From Gnetum montanum (taxonomy: Eukaryota; Streptophyta; Gnetopsida; Gnetales; Gnetaceae): a DNA stretch of 64,000 nucleotides. The stretch lies in contig MNCI01004329.1 of the NCBI GenBank assembly GCA_015680685.1, forward strand, positions 474,269 through 538,268. Direction: 5' to 3'. The notes under the pieces are model-generated. The model searched no databases. It was not told the origin of the DNA and was given only the letters and a program-made list of their open reading frames with translations. A program made the translations under genes and the position numbers. This document shows positions 22,626-33,939 of the stretch, in pieces; the stretch's first letter is position 1, and each line of letters begins with the position of its first letter.

Positions 22626-24134
22626 GATAGCCTCGTTAATGACCTGCAGAAGATCATTTCCCACCAAATCCCAATGAGTTTGAAAAAATTTCCATGGGGA
22701 AACCATCATAACTAGGAGCCTTCCCATGACTTAACTTGGAACAAGCCACTTGTAGCTCCACCATAGTGATATCAATGTTAAGACTTTGTAGCATAGTGGA
22801 ATTGATAAGGCGAGGATAATTGGGGGTGGTAGCCTCGAATGAAGAGATGTCCATTGGGGTAGCTACAAAAAGGGTTTCATAGTGGTTCTTAAGAAAAGAG
22901 AGGATATTATTGGGGTTAGTAATGCTGGTACCATCACTAGAAATTTTGTCTATAGAATGCAAAGGGGAAGCAGTATTGAGATACTTAAAAAATTTCTTAT
23001 AGTGTTCATCTTGAATATTTAACCAAGTGAGTCAGATTTTGGTTAAGGCACTTTGTGCTCATTATACATCCCAATGTTGAAAGGCTAATTGGGCTCTAGC
23101 TAACTCCTCATGAACTAGAGTGTTGAAAGGATCTTGAGCTAGTCTATTAGTGAGATGTTCAATAGTGAGGTGAATGTTATTGTATTCTTGTTTGGCTTAA
23201 GTAGCCATTGCCTTACCATACGAATGAGAAAAGTTTCACACTTGACATGAAGTGCGATGTCATCAATGAATCCAACCCACATGAATAGGGGCCTAGGTTC
23301 ATCATTCCAAAGGTTGGATAGAAGAAGTTGGGCAGAAGGGGAAGAAAAATAATTGTTGTGTAGTCAAAAAAGATGGAATTTTTGTCTATTAGGGCTACTG
23401 TGAATTTGGATAGATATAGAGATAGGAAGATGGTATCATAAGATAGCATGGTGATGAATCGTAGTAGCGAAGAAGGCTTGCTAGAAAGAAAGGGTAGAGA
23501 AATAAAACCTATCTAACTTGCTATAGATGTGAGTCTGCCCTAGACGAAGATTGCTCTAAGTAAATATGTGGAGGAAAATGCATGTAGAGGAATCCACACC
23601 ATCAGAAAGGTAAAACCTTTTCATAAAGGTAGATTAGGTCAGATACTCAAAATTGGGTAGGTGAGAAAACACCCATTTGAGCTTATCTTAAGGGAATTTG
23701 ACCATATTAAAATTTCCTCTGAATATCCAAGGAACTAGGGAAAGAGAATTTGCAAGTTCTTACCAAAGGAGAGCCCGTTCTATGGAGTCATTTGGGGCAT
23801 ATATTGAGTAGATTCCAAAAGGGTGATGCAAGGAGGAGAAGGTCGCCTAGGAAACTCTATGCCTAGAATCAGAACCACTTTGAAAGATTTTATTTTTCCA
23901 GTAGGACAAGAGGAGAATGGCAGAACCTCCTTTCCCAATCATGTGGGAAGTCACTAAAATTGAGGAGTGAGGAAGAAACCAATGGGCAGAAAAAGATAAA
24001 AGGTTGGCTGAGACCTTAATTTCTTGAAGGAGAATAACATCATAGGCTATATTAAGATTGAAAATAAAGTTGCTTGCTCGCTTCCATCGAAGCCTACAAG
24101 TAAGGCCTCAAATGTTCCATGATAGGAGGTTCAT
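22626..24134 (-). pseudogene. LINE ORF2: APE-type endonuclease and RT start
   Basis: ATG at 24134-24132 begins MNLLSWNI*GL, the usual first strand of the APE-like endonuclease (one Arg codon is now TGA). DVILLQEIK near 24030 gives the catalytic Glu strand. The later endonuclease motif SDHxP is expected near 23430 and is blurred. Further on, LSHGKAPSYDGFPMEIF (22700-22730) is the KAPGPDGF segment that precedes the palm of non-LTR RT. The sequence then stops at the B1 boundary, so the YADD motif is absent from this side. Many stops; inactive. Confidence 0.82.
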
Positions 24135-25216
24135 GGGGAAGCGAGGGGCATTTCGATTGAGAGGTCTATGAGAGGTTCAAAAGTTAAAGTATCAACTTCC
24201 ATTGTTTCTGACAAGAGGGCAAAGGAGTTGTTGGTAGAGACAGGGGCCATGGAAGTGTTTAGTGGGGAGGAGGTGGAGGGTGGAGTAGAATGAAAGGAAG
24301 CTTTGACTCGTTTCCTTCCACTGTCTACCACAAACTCCTCAACCGAAACAAAGTCCTTGACTGCCTACAAGGGGATGACCTAGGCTGATGTGTGAGTACT
24401 TGACTGTGGTTTTTGTAGCTTGGAGGGGCTAGACTGAGAGGAGGATTGTGGAGTTGTTGGGGAAGGAGATCAAAACTTGAAGGATTCTAAGGGTGGGCGC
24501 AATGGTATGATTGGGGAACATGTTTTTTGAGATGCAACGGGTTGTTTCTTACTGGCTAGGAAGGGACATGCTAATATATGATGCTTGACCCTATGACAGT
24601 AGCTACATGAGTTAGGAAGGTAAAAATAGTATACTTTTTGGGTGAAGAGTTTCCCACCAGCAAGGAGGGTTAATGAGGTCTTCCAAAGAGCTATATAAAG
24701 TTCAATACAATAGCAGCGAATTGGAGTTCCATTGATCACTATATAGTGATCAGAAATAATAGGACCCAAGGTGCTCACAATGTTCCTCTTAATGGATGAA
24801 AAGATAAGTTGAAGATTGGGCAATTCCATGTAATAAGGAATTGTGTTAAAGGATGGGTCATTGAAATTAAAGTCAAATCTCCATGTGCGTGCTATTAGGA
24901 TTATGTTCCATGTTGAAAAAAGTTTAAGAGAGAGAGCCTTCTTGACCTGAGAGGCATCGAATAGTTCCACCAAAATGAAGTTTCAGGCATAGTATTGGGC
25001 ATGAGAAACCTGAATTCTCCAAGGCTAAAGGAGGCTTTAGACTTGAGTGTTAATACTTGGAGTTCTCAGTAAAAATCCTACAATTTGAAAAAAAATAAAA
25101 CGTGTTGCAAAATCTTTGGAAATTACTTTAAAAATATCATTAGGCAAAAGGAAGTTAATTTGAGGTGAGGTAGAGCAACTTCCCTAAGGGAGAGCAGAAC
25201 CTGATGAATTTGCCAT
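24131..25216 (-). pseudogene. LINE ORF1 protein (DUF4283-like plus CCHC knuckle)
   Basis: One frame from ATG 25216 to TGA 24131-24133 (362 codons), broken by at least three stops near the start. The N-terminal half resembles the DUF4283 domain of plant L1 ORF1 proteins (VELFDASQVKKALSLKLFS, TWRFDFNF). A canonical C-x2-C-x4-H-x4-C knuckle (CSYCHRVKHHILAC) lies near 24560-24600. A Ser/Pro-rich tail follows. The stop codon overlaps the ORF2 start as ATGA. Confidence 0.78.
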
Positions 25217-26164
25217 TGCAACACACTAACCCACGAAGCAAACACAGTAATGGCAAGAATAGCAACACTACAGCCATAACCATAAAGGAAACCCTAGCCG
25301 TTGGGAAATCCCATTGCTACAAGGACACCTCACACAGCCAATGTAAGACAACAAAGCCCTACATTGCCTCTTCATAGTAGCAACACAGAGATGCCTAGCC
25401 ACAACCCCAAACTACCACTAGATTGCAACACCATAGTAAAGAAAACTAGAGGGAGCTGCCACTACAACAATCATAGAGAGAGGCAATGCAACCTATGCCC
25501 ATTGCAGGCTAGGCCCAAAATGCAAAGGCCCAGGACAGCGTAGCAGAAAGAGAAAACAGCTAGGCAAAACCCAAAAAAATTGTTGAAAATTGTGATTAGG
25601 GCAAGCAAGCAAAGGCAAAGCCGCCCCACTCCTGACCAAACATTGGGCAAGCAGTGAGCGATGACGACATTGCGGGACGTGGAGCATAGGAGTGCTCAGT
25701 GGCACAACAGTGCCCAACAAAAAAAAAGAGCACCAACAATTACTAAGAGCTACGCTAATGGTTTGAAAGACAATACGCAGTGAAATTTATGTTGTGCAAC
25801 GAAAACACTTAGTATTATCTTCAACTATAGTAATAATTCATTGATTATAATTTTGGTGGATGTTTGTTAAATGTAGTATTACTTAACCTATAACACATCT
25901 TTCATCGTAACAATAATCATCATTATGATTTGATCTTGGTGTCTCTGCCATGGTTCTTCAGTATATGTTTTTATCATCTCAACATACTCTGATATACTCC
26001 TTGGAATCAAAACTATGATTTGAAGATGACAAGCAATATATTCTAACCAAGTAAGCAATGCTTCACTGACCTTCATGGTATGTATGTGTGTGTATATATA
26101 TATATATATCTTTGCCATTAGTATGGATGAAGTAACAAAGGATAGATAGGATAAAATTCCTTAG
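25217..26164. other. LINE 5' region and AT-rich DNA, no gene seen
   Basis: The part 25217-25750 is less AT-rich and probably the LINE 5' UTR. From 25750 on the DNA is AT-rich without coding signs, except for a short TG/TA microsatellite at 26081-26109. Confidence 0.5.
26081..26109. repeat. (TG)n(TA)n microsatellite
   Basis: TATGTATGTGTGTGTATATA is followed by further TA dinucleotides. Confidence 0.9.
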
Positions 26165-26985
26165 TGCATATTATTTGTAATTGATATTATGTTGGTGCAT
26201 ACAACTTCAAAAGATATTTCTTCCAAAATGAATAAGTGGAAACATGCTCTAGAATTAAAAGACTTAAAAATTAGTAGAAGTAAGACAAAATATATAAATG
26301 TAATTTCAATAACAACATAAATGATGGTGAAATATAAATGATAATTCAAAGCCAAAAAGTCCATCATTATTAATAATTCCACTACCTAGGATCAATATTC
26401 TAATCAAATGGTGAAATTGATAAAGAGATAAGAAATAATATTGAGGTAGAATGACACCAAAATAGAGACAAGCTAGTGGTGTTCTATGTGATAAAAGAAT
26501 TCCGATAAAACTAATAAGAAAATTTTACAGGATAACAATTAAGCCTACTATGTTATATGGTATTGAATGTTAGGAAGTACAAAAGAGGCATGAATAATAA
26601 ATCATTGTAGTAGAAATGTGATTACTTAGATAAATGTTGAATGTTATTAAAAGAGTAAACAACACAATGCAAATATTAGAGGAAGACTTAGAATGAAATC
26701 TATTTTAGATGAATTACAAGACTGATGTTTTAGATTATTTCGGTACATCCAAAGAAGATTAAATAATGAACCTAAATAAAAAAAGTTGCTCAATCACTAT
26801 TCCAAGAAAGGCATAGAAAAAAAGATAAAAAATGATATGAGAAAAATGATTGAAGATGATATAAAGAAATTATAAATAAATAATGATCTAGCTCTTCATA
26901 GAGATAAATAACGAAAAAGAGTTCATGTAGCTCACTTCATTTTATTGAGACAAGCCTAAGATGATGATGATGATTATTATTATTT
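26165..26985 (+). mobile_element. RTE-type LINE, 5'-truncated 3' end
   Basis: Plus-strand translation gives the last part of an RTE reverse transcriptase: the region just after the catalytic motif (IDIMLVHTTSKDISSKMNKW), KISRSKTKYI, then LCDKRIPIKLIRKFYRITIK followed by PTMLYGIEC with the next Trp codon turned into TAG. The element ends with a GATGAT/TTATTA run (26954-26985), the simple-repeat tail typical of RTE elements. It starts inside RT, so it is a 5'-truncated copy, full of stops. Confidence 0.75.
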
Positions 26986-27002
26986 TAAAAATAACTTGCG
27001 TA

Positions 27003-27200
27003 CCCATGGATATAGTGTAGTAGTTAAGACACTCATCTCTTGGTTATGAGGTTATGGGTTTAATGCTTATATTTTCTCATAGGTGTGGTAATAGTAAAGT
27101 AGCATTGTGGTGGGACACTCTTGTTTAGCAAATCACATCTACCTTACTATGTAGGAAGGGGTTACTATTTCTACAAAACTATTCCTCTTAACTTAGTAAG
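27003..27200 (+). mobile_element. tRNA-derived SINE candidate
   Basis: TAGTGTAGTAG (27013-27023) resembles a pol III A box, and GGTTTAATGCT (27057-27067) a decayed B box. The text between them (GTTAAGACACTCATCTCTTG) is the usual head of plant tRNA-related SINEs. It lies directly behind the RTE tail. The 3' end is not visible; 27200 is a guess. Confidence 0.45.
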
Positions 27201-27779
27201 GACAACTCCACAAATTAAGTAGTAAGAACCTAACTCATGGCCACAAATGGTCTTCGACTTGATATAACCTTTGTATGGTTAATGATTATGACACATTGGG
27301 ACACACACCTCTAATCAAATGTAGACTTAGCCTACTACACACAAACTAGGAAATGACACGAGAATGATAAAACATTGGATTTCAATGCTGAAATTGACTA
27401 AGTATTTGTTACTAAAAAATAAACTATGAGGAATGAGATAAAATCTAAGTATAAAAAATAAGTAAAAGAGCATAAAATATTAAAATATAAAAAGCTATAA
27501 TATGGGGAAAAGGATTTTATTTTCCTTCCAAAATAATGAAAATGCTTTATTATTAAAAAAGAACTATTCGCCTCCTATGGAGGGCCAACACTACGAGTGT
27601 AAAAGGAAAATATTGGTGTAGTAAAACTGATAATAGAAGATCAATTTGTAAACAAAATATAGGTTTTAAGGATTGAATCGAACCTTTGAAGGGATAACAT
27701 ATGGATGAAGAAGTTGTAAATGTAGTTCAGAATCAATTTGGGGCCTTTGGCTAAGTGTCCCAAGATTGACACTTGAGCT
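27201..27779. other. AT-rich stretch, no gene seen
   Basis: No ORF, repeat or regulatory motif that I can support. Confidence 0.5.
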
Positions 27780-29225
27780 TAAAAAATTGTAACTCTAGAT
27801 ATTGATGTTGATATTGAAAATATTCTAAGTTTAAACATTGATATGAGAATTGCCTAATTAACATTAATGGTGCATAGTGCTGTCAAAGGCTTGGGCACTG
27901 TACTGAGCACACAATAGCTATGAAGCATGTAGGAGACATTTCAATGTCTAATGCTCATGCTCTTAATCTCTCAAAATCTTGAAAAATACTTTAGATCTCA
28001 AGAAATTGGTCTTTGAATATGGGTTTTGGTCACATATTTAAATGGTTAGGGTTACCAAATTTGACCTCGAAGTTAAGTGAAGATTACTTGAAATTTGTCT
28101 TGAGTTTATTTTTTGCAAGTTTAATCATGTAGACTAGGTGATGTTGGGTAATATATTGGTGACGCTAATACTAATGTTGATATCTGCATCAACATTGCTT
28201 TTCAGTTTTATCCAAGTTATACTTCCAAGTTTCTAGGATCCTGTTTGATACTCAAATTGATGTTGAATTATGTCATGAGGAAGCTGAGCAGCTTGTGACA
28301 TTAGGAGATGATGTTGAATGTCAATTGTGATGGTCAAGGAGTACATGGCATAATTCCCAAGAGTGTTGACATTGGCATTAGCATCAATGTTAACTAGGAA
28401 GTTAGAAACGTTTTTAGCATTTTTGAAGTTAAACTTCTAAGTCTTTAAGGTATCCAAACTAATGATAAAATGAGCTATAATGATTCTTATTGGACATCAA
28501 GGAGCTTGTAGACCTAGGAAATGCTATTGAATGTTGAACCTAGCCACTTAAGAAAATGGTAATATAAGCATGGTGATGTTGACACTAACATTAATATCAA
28601 CATTAGCTATAAAAGTTAGAAAAATTTTAGATCTTGACAACCATGACTACCTTTAATCCTATCAAAATTATTATTTGAAGTGCCAAAAATGATTTCAACC
28701 AGTTGCAGGAGAGGTTGAGAAGGTAAGAATTGAAGTAAATTGTAGGTGTTAAGTATAATGGAGATGTTGAGGATGACCCTAGAGGTGCTGACATTGGTGT
28801 TAGCATTAGCATCACCTCCATACTTAGAAAAATTTCTATCTTAGGATCCCAAGATCAATATGCTAAAATGTCAAAGTGTGATGCATGCATGTCAAAAGTA
28901 TCATGCATGAGCTGTTCAAGGTCTTGCAACATTAAATTGAAGATCGAGAAGTAGTTTTGATGTAGGTGATGCAGACAAGATGGTTCAAGGCTGCAACCAA
29001 CATGGGAGGAGTGGTTTAGAGCTGATTTTGATGCTGCATCAATGTCACCTCCAACTCTTAGAAAAAGTTTTGTTTCCTAAACTTTTTAGGATCACTAAAG
29101 GTGGAGTTCATATGTTGGTTTATGAACCAAGATGGTCCCTAGAGATCTCAGCAAGTAGCTGGAGTTCTTCAAGAGCTGAAAATATGCTTTGTGATGTTAT
29201 TTTAGGCCTTTTTGGTGCTCAAACT
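27780..29225 (+). repeat. Diverged tandem array, unit roughly 210-230 bp
   Basis: A landmark such as GTTGACATTGGCATTAGCAT recurs in altered form near 27797, 28160, 28365, 28575, 28785 and 29015, giving spacings of about 205-230 bp from the second copy on. Each is followed at a similar distance by a GAAAAATTTTAGATCTT-like segment. Copies are well diverged. No coding frame spans the units. Confidence 0.65.
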
Positions 29226-29666
29226 TGAATGGAACATTACTAAAGCTCCACTTTCCCTAGTCATTATGAAATCAAAAAAGTGGATACAACAGCTACATCT
29301 ACTCTTCTTCATCTTCATTTGCTAAAAGAAAACTTTTCTTCTAGTTAGCAATTATCTTTTAAATAATAGTAAATGATGATGAGAAAATGATAATAATAAA
29401 AAGTTCTAAAATTTTGAAACTTAAAGACTACTTTTAATTATATGAAAATCCTAGAAATCTATTAAGATGTATAGCCAATACAAACTTTCACTATATGATT
29501 AAGGAGTGTTGGATCTAATAATAATAATAAATAAAAAATAAAAAAATTAGAGTGCTTAAGATCAACAACATAGAGGAGAGAGTTTAAAGAAAAAGCCCAA
29601 AAATTTTTAAGAATACCTTTTAAGTTATCATTTTTATAATTAATCTTGAAAAACCTCTTCTCTAGG
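29226..29666. other. AT-rich stretch, no gene seen
   Basis: Simple A/T-rich DNA. The sentence CACTATATGATTAAGGA (near 29492) recurs near 30575 on the other side of the solo LTR. Confidence 0.5.
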
Positions 29667-30473
29667 TGATGAATTGCAGTTTACTAGGCCCTGATATTGG
29701 GTATGCCATATCACAACTTTGATACGATATTGTATATGCGATATCGTGATTCCTGTGCTAGCGTATAAATACAACACTCAAGTGTATAGTTGACAATTTT
29801 TGAGGGAAGTTCTTTTCTTTCTAGTTCTTTTGGTAGTTTAGTTTTCAGTTTTCAATTTCTTTCTTTCAAGCTAGTTATTCCTAGTACATGCCCGTAGTGT
29901 AATGTTTGTAATTGCATGACACCTTTGTTTGAGTGTGACGTACTTGGACATGTGCATGACCGAAAATAAAGATTGAGATTACTTTCATCATTGCAACACT
30001 CAGATTAATTTTTTTGTTTTAATTATTTAATGCCTTCTTTAGTTAACAGTTCAATTTATTGTTATTTACTTTTCCTATCATTAAGTGAAATTTGTACGCC
30101 TTAATCACAAGTGTTTAAGTGTGAATACTTGGCACACCTAGCAGTAATCCCACGAAGTGCAAGATGTGCATAGATGATTAAGGATGGATACCATCGCCAT
30201 AGGCTAATTTAGGTTTTGCTTCCATTATTAGTTTAATCAATTTATCTTTTCTGTTATTAGGAGTAATGTAGAATTAGGACAACATCATATGCCTCACTTT
30301 GGACTAAACCATACATGAAAAAGATACTACTAGTCCAAGTGTGAAGACAACGAACTACGATCAATGTATAACTGTCTAGGTGCCACAACTAGTCAATTCG
30401 TAGAGTTTGACTAGATCGTGCGTACATGCTTGTATTCGTATGGTTGAGCGTAGGGGTATGTCGTCGCTCATCA
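29667..30473 (+). mobile_element. Solo LTR of family B (807 bp)
   Basis: Begins TGATGAATTGC and ends CGCTCATCA, with CTAGG on both sides (29662-29666 and 30474-30478), so the ends are exact. It has GATATC-like palindromes at 29690-29755, TATAAAT at 29764-29770 and AATAAA at 29965-29970, in the same layout as the B2 and B4 LTRs. A solo LTR forms when the two LTRs of an element recombine and delete the interior. Confidence 0.9.
29764..29770 (+). promoter_or_regulatory. TATA box of the solo LTR
   Basis: TATAAAT directly follows the palindrome cluster. The paired polyadenylation signal AATAAA is 195 bp further on. Confidence 0.65.
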
Positions 30474-31226
30474 CTAGGGTAGGAAAAGAATTGGGCCTTG
30501 TTCTTGTTTAAAAACACCCTCATAATTTTCCACTACTTACTAAGGGATTTCTTATAAAGAAAAAGAGAAAACTCTCACTATATGATTAAGGAATTTTGAT
30601 ACATTTTCTTTAAAAGTAAAAGCATGCATGATTTACGAAAAATGATTAGGAGACAACTTAATAATCCTTCATTAATAAATGATAATTCAAAAAATAGATA
30701 TTTTATTAAAATTATAATTCAATATAATATTAATTTTTTATCTCTCAAACATAACATTCATTTTACAATATATGTATTGAATCATCATACACTCTTACAT
30801 TCTTGATCTCTACTAACTATTATTATAGAGACAGAGGAGGGGTGTGTAGGGTGGTTGGGGGGGAAGGGGGAGGGTGAGGAAGAGGGGGATGCAAGTGTGT
30901 TCATTTTAAAAAATAATATTAATAATAAAAAAAATTCAAAGTACATGCCAAGCCAAGCATTAAGGAGAAGTGAAACTTCAAAACCATATGGAGACAAAAA
31001 GCTCATCAATTTTAGATATTTCTTTTCAAATGTATATCATTATAACTAACATTAAAATATAAGGAGAAGAAAATAAATTGTTAGTGAATATGATAGTTCT
31101 TACTCAAGTAACCTTTACAATACTTTAAACATTCATGCTTGAGCTTCAAATAGAAATACATTTAAAGTAGTAATAATAAGTTACAATAATGTAACGCTCC
31201 TAGAAAAGCAAGATTCAGAAAAAAAT
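30474..31226. other. AT-rich spacer with a G-rich tract
   Basis: There is no gene. On the plus strand 30855-30888 is almost only G and A with several G runs (GGGGGGGAAGGGGGAGGG), a possible G-quadruplex former. The rest is A/T-rich. Confidence 0.6.
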
Positions 31227-32102
31227 TGATGGTACATAATCTAACTATTGAAATGTATGTTAGTTAGTTGTGTTAATGGATATACATAGATTTAGCCTCG
31301 TTGATGCTTATACATTGATGCATCATATGATGCATTAATGCATATGCATTGATGTTGGCTTGTCTTTTGTCTATATAAATATGCATACTCACCACATTTA
31401 CGGTATCTTTCGGTCATTTTTTTGCCAAACTCTTACAATTTTCTTCCACAAAAATTAGAATATTTTTCCTTTTGAGTACTTGCAACAAGGATTGAACAAA
31501 TTGTATGGTGTTTTATTCGAATGCACTATGTACTTGGATACATGTGCATGGCAATAATAAAATCAAGATTATTATCTCCACTATAGCATTTAGACTAGCA
31601 CTATGATTTACTTTCTTGCACTTTATTCTTAATGTTTATTTACTTTCTAATGTTATTAGTTAAATATTTTATTATTCCACACATTCAGTATACATGCATG
31701 AGTACAACCACTTTGAGCATATGTACTAGCATTTGGTAATCTTAACAGTGAAAACTTTATATATTTAGTGATGAACGCTTGGCAACTTAGTAATGTTAGT
31801 ATATCTTTATAATATGTATGAAAAGGAGGGTGCTCTATGCTAGGCTAGTTTAGATTATTTCTTTGCACTTAGATTAATTAGTTTAATATTTTAAATAATC
31901 ATAAAAACCATAATACACCTCAATCACACTTAACCATACCACTTAAACCAACATAAGTTGTGATTGGGAAGTTAATGATCAACAATTTTATATTTAGGTG
32001 TTTGAAGCATCCTGCTAACTAACTTCACGAACTTTGACTAGATTATGCATGGACACTTATGATTTGCATGGTTGGGTGCAGGATCTACTTTGCCACTCAT
32101 TA
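31227..32102 (+). repeat. B3 5' LTR
   Basis: Starts TGATGGTACA (compare TGATGGGACG in B2) and ends CACTCATTA just before a decayed PBS. TATAAAT is at 31374-31380. Upstream, palindromes of another sequence (TGCATATGCAT, ATGATGCATC; 31310-31350) stand where younger copies have GATATC palindromes. The left end is inferred from alignment and is less certain than the right. Confidence 0.65.
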
Positions 32103-32103
32103 T

Positions 32104-32121
32104 TAGCTCCATTGCTAAGAA
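32104..32121 (+). other. Decayed tRNA-Asp primer-binding site of B3
   Basis: TAGCTCCATTGCTAAGAA lines up with TGGCGCCATTGTCGAGGA of B2, one base after the LTR end. It is recognisable only through that alignment. Confidence 0.55.
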
Positions 32122-32339
32122 CTTTGCACTAGTATTTTAGATAAATAAAATCATACAAGGAACATTGTAGCTCCACAACAACATATCATACAAAAAATAA
32201 TAATATTTTATTTAAGGCACAATTAAATAACTAAAAAGATATCTTCTTCTAACAAGGTTGATTTCCCAACTATGGTGGATTCCACAAGATCATATGACAA
32301 TATAACATAAGATCAAAGTTGTTACATACATCTAGATCC

Positions 32340-32959
32340 CTATTAGTCAAACCTTACCTTTATTCTTAACTAAGGTGAACAACAATGATGGAAAGACCTT
32401 GAGAATAACATAGTATTCCCACCTAATTGTGCAATCCTATCAATATTCATGCCATCTTTGACAAAGTTAGGGCTCGAAGTAATAGCCCCAGATTATATCT
32501 CCAAGGACCATTAACTAATAGAGGTCCAATTTTGAAAAGACAAATTCATAGAGGGTTATCATGAAGCTTCCAAAGGAAAAGGGATCCTAATCTAATTAAA
32601 CTCATAATTGGAAAAGGAGGATAATGATTATCCATCAAGTATATCCCAACGATAAGGTCCTCATCCCTTTAGTGCAAATGAGGGAAGGAAAGATTTGGAT
32701 GTAGAAGTTGGGGAACCTTAAGGCCAGGGTCTAGTAACCGGTAACCAAGAGAGTTACAAAGGAACCAAAGAAGTAGAGAAAGCTAACATAACTCTCCTAG
32801 TTCTCCATCCTCATCCTCATCTTCATCTTTAAGCTTTGATGAGGATGAACATGATTACCATTGAAGGGCGTATGATTATAGATAAGGAGAAGTGACTAAA
32901 GGCCCCATCATAGAGATGGAAGGAAAGAATGTAGGTAAGAACAAGAAGAAGAGGGACAT
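32340..32959 (+). pseudogene. B3 gag, 5' fragment
   Basis: TTACCTTTATTCTTAACTAA and AGACCTTGAGAATAACATAG match the B2/B4 gag starts (FTFILHQDE, WRDLQGNIV) at nucleotide level, but few codons remain open. The fragment ends at 32959, where the B2 LTR begins. The stretch 32122-32339 is leader. Confidence 0.65.
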
Positions 32960-33793
32960 TGATGGGACGCAATATCGCATGGGCCACGATATTGTGTATG
33001 CGATATCGCATTCGCCGCGATATCGCGTCTTCCCCTGTTATATTGCGTACGCGATATCGCAGTGCGTCGCCAAATCTATAAATAATAGGTGGCTCTCCCT
33101 TATTTCTGCATCTAGGCCTAGACCGTAGTGAAAATATGGCAGTTTTACCTCTCCAGAGATAGAATAATTTCCATGTGCCCGCAGTAGGAGCTCCAAAGTG
33201 AACGGATCTTTATTCGAGCAAATATTGTATCTGAACACAAGTTTGTGTACGGAAATAAAGATGAACTTCTTGGATAAACCTTGTAGTGCATGGACTAAGC
33301 TAAATAGGACTTTATTTATTGTTAATGTTTAAATGCTTTATTAGTTCATTAAATCTTTCTCAACCCTTCTCTCCTAGTTAAGTGCATTCAGTATGACCAC
33401 TTCGAGCACGTGCGTTACGCTTGGTAATCCCAGCAACGAATAGTGTTTGGTAAGCCCAAAGGTTGCATTGGTTCAGGGTGTGAATGGGAAGTGGAAACGG
33501 ATACTGATGCTAGGTTAATTAAGACTTAGTTAGTTAAAGTTAGTTAATTAGTCAGTTCACTCTTCACCTCGTTAGCATAGGAGATAAAACATAAAAGACA
33601 TAAAAATCACATACCTTAGACTTACTTAACCATACAACTGTGACAAATACAAGTAAGTCTGGGAAGACAACGAATGATTAACCTTAAGTGTTCCATAAGG
33701 CATGTAGGCACTTAGTCTGCGGAGTTCAACTGGATCTCATGTTTAACGCTCATATTCGTATGGTTGAGTGTAGGGGTACCTCGCCACTCATCA
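32960..33793 (+). repeat. B2 5' LTR
   Basis: 834 bp, TGATGGGACG...CCACTCATCA. It has six GATATC-like palindromes before the TATA box, and AATAAA at 33254-33259. Family-B LTR ends form a 7-bp inverted repeat in the best copies (TGATGAG/CTCATCA). Confidence 0.9.
33077..33083 (+). promoter_or_regulatory. TATA box of B2 5' LTR
   Basis: TATAAAT, preceded by the palindrome cluster and conserved in B1, B4 and the solo LTR. Confidence 0.7.
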
Positions 33794-33794
33794 T

Positions 33795-33812
33795 TGGCGC
33801 CATTGTCGAGGA
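33795..33812 (+). other. Primer-binding site complementary to tRNA-Asp
   Basis: TGGCGCCATTGTCGAGGA starts one base after the LTR. Plant tRNA-Asp ends CCCCGGCAACGGCGCCA, whose complement is TGGCGCCGTTGCCGGGG, leaving only a few mismatches. This primer is typical of Athila-type elements. Confidence 0.8.
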
Positions 33813-33939
33813 CTAAGTTGTTTGTGCGCTAAGTAGAACATAGGAAATTATCCACATCGTTGGGAGCTTAAACGAACCCTTAGGGTTAATTAAACAAAAA
33901 AATTATATAACGGTTAATTAGCACACCGATTAAGACACA

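Larger units (their letters stand above)
22626..25750 (-). mobile_element. L1-type LINE, 3' part cut off by B1
   Basis: Minus-strand order is 5' region (about 25750-25217), ORF1 (25216-24131), ORF2 endonuclease and the start of RT (24134-22626). The 3' half of ORF2 should lie beyond the other end of B1, outside the window. Plant L1 elements encode an RNA-binding ORF1 protein and an endonuclease-RT ORF2 protein for target-primed integration. The 5' end is not sharply defined; 25750 is an estimate. Confidence 0.82.

Noticed and set aside
26081-26109. TG/TA run as a regulatory element
   Set aside because: It is a plain microsatellite without context.
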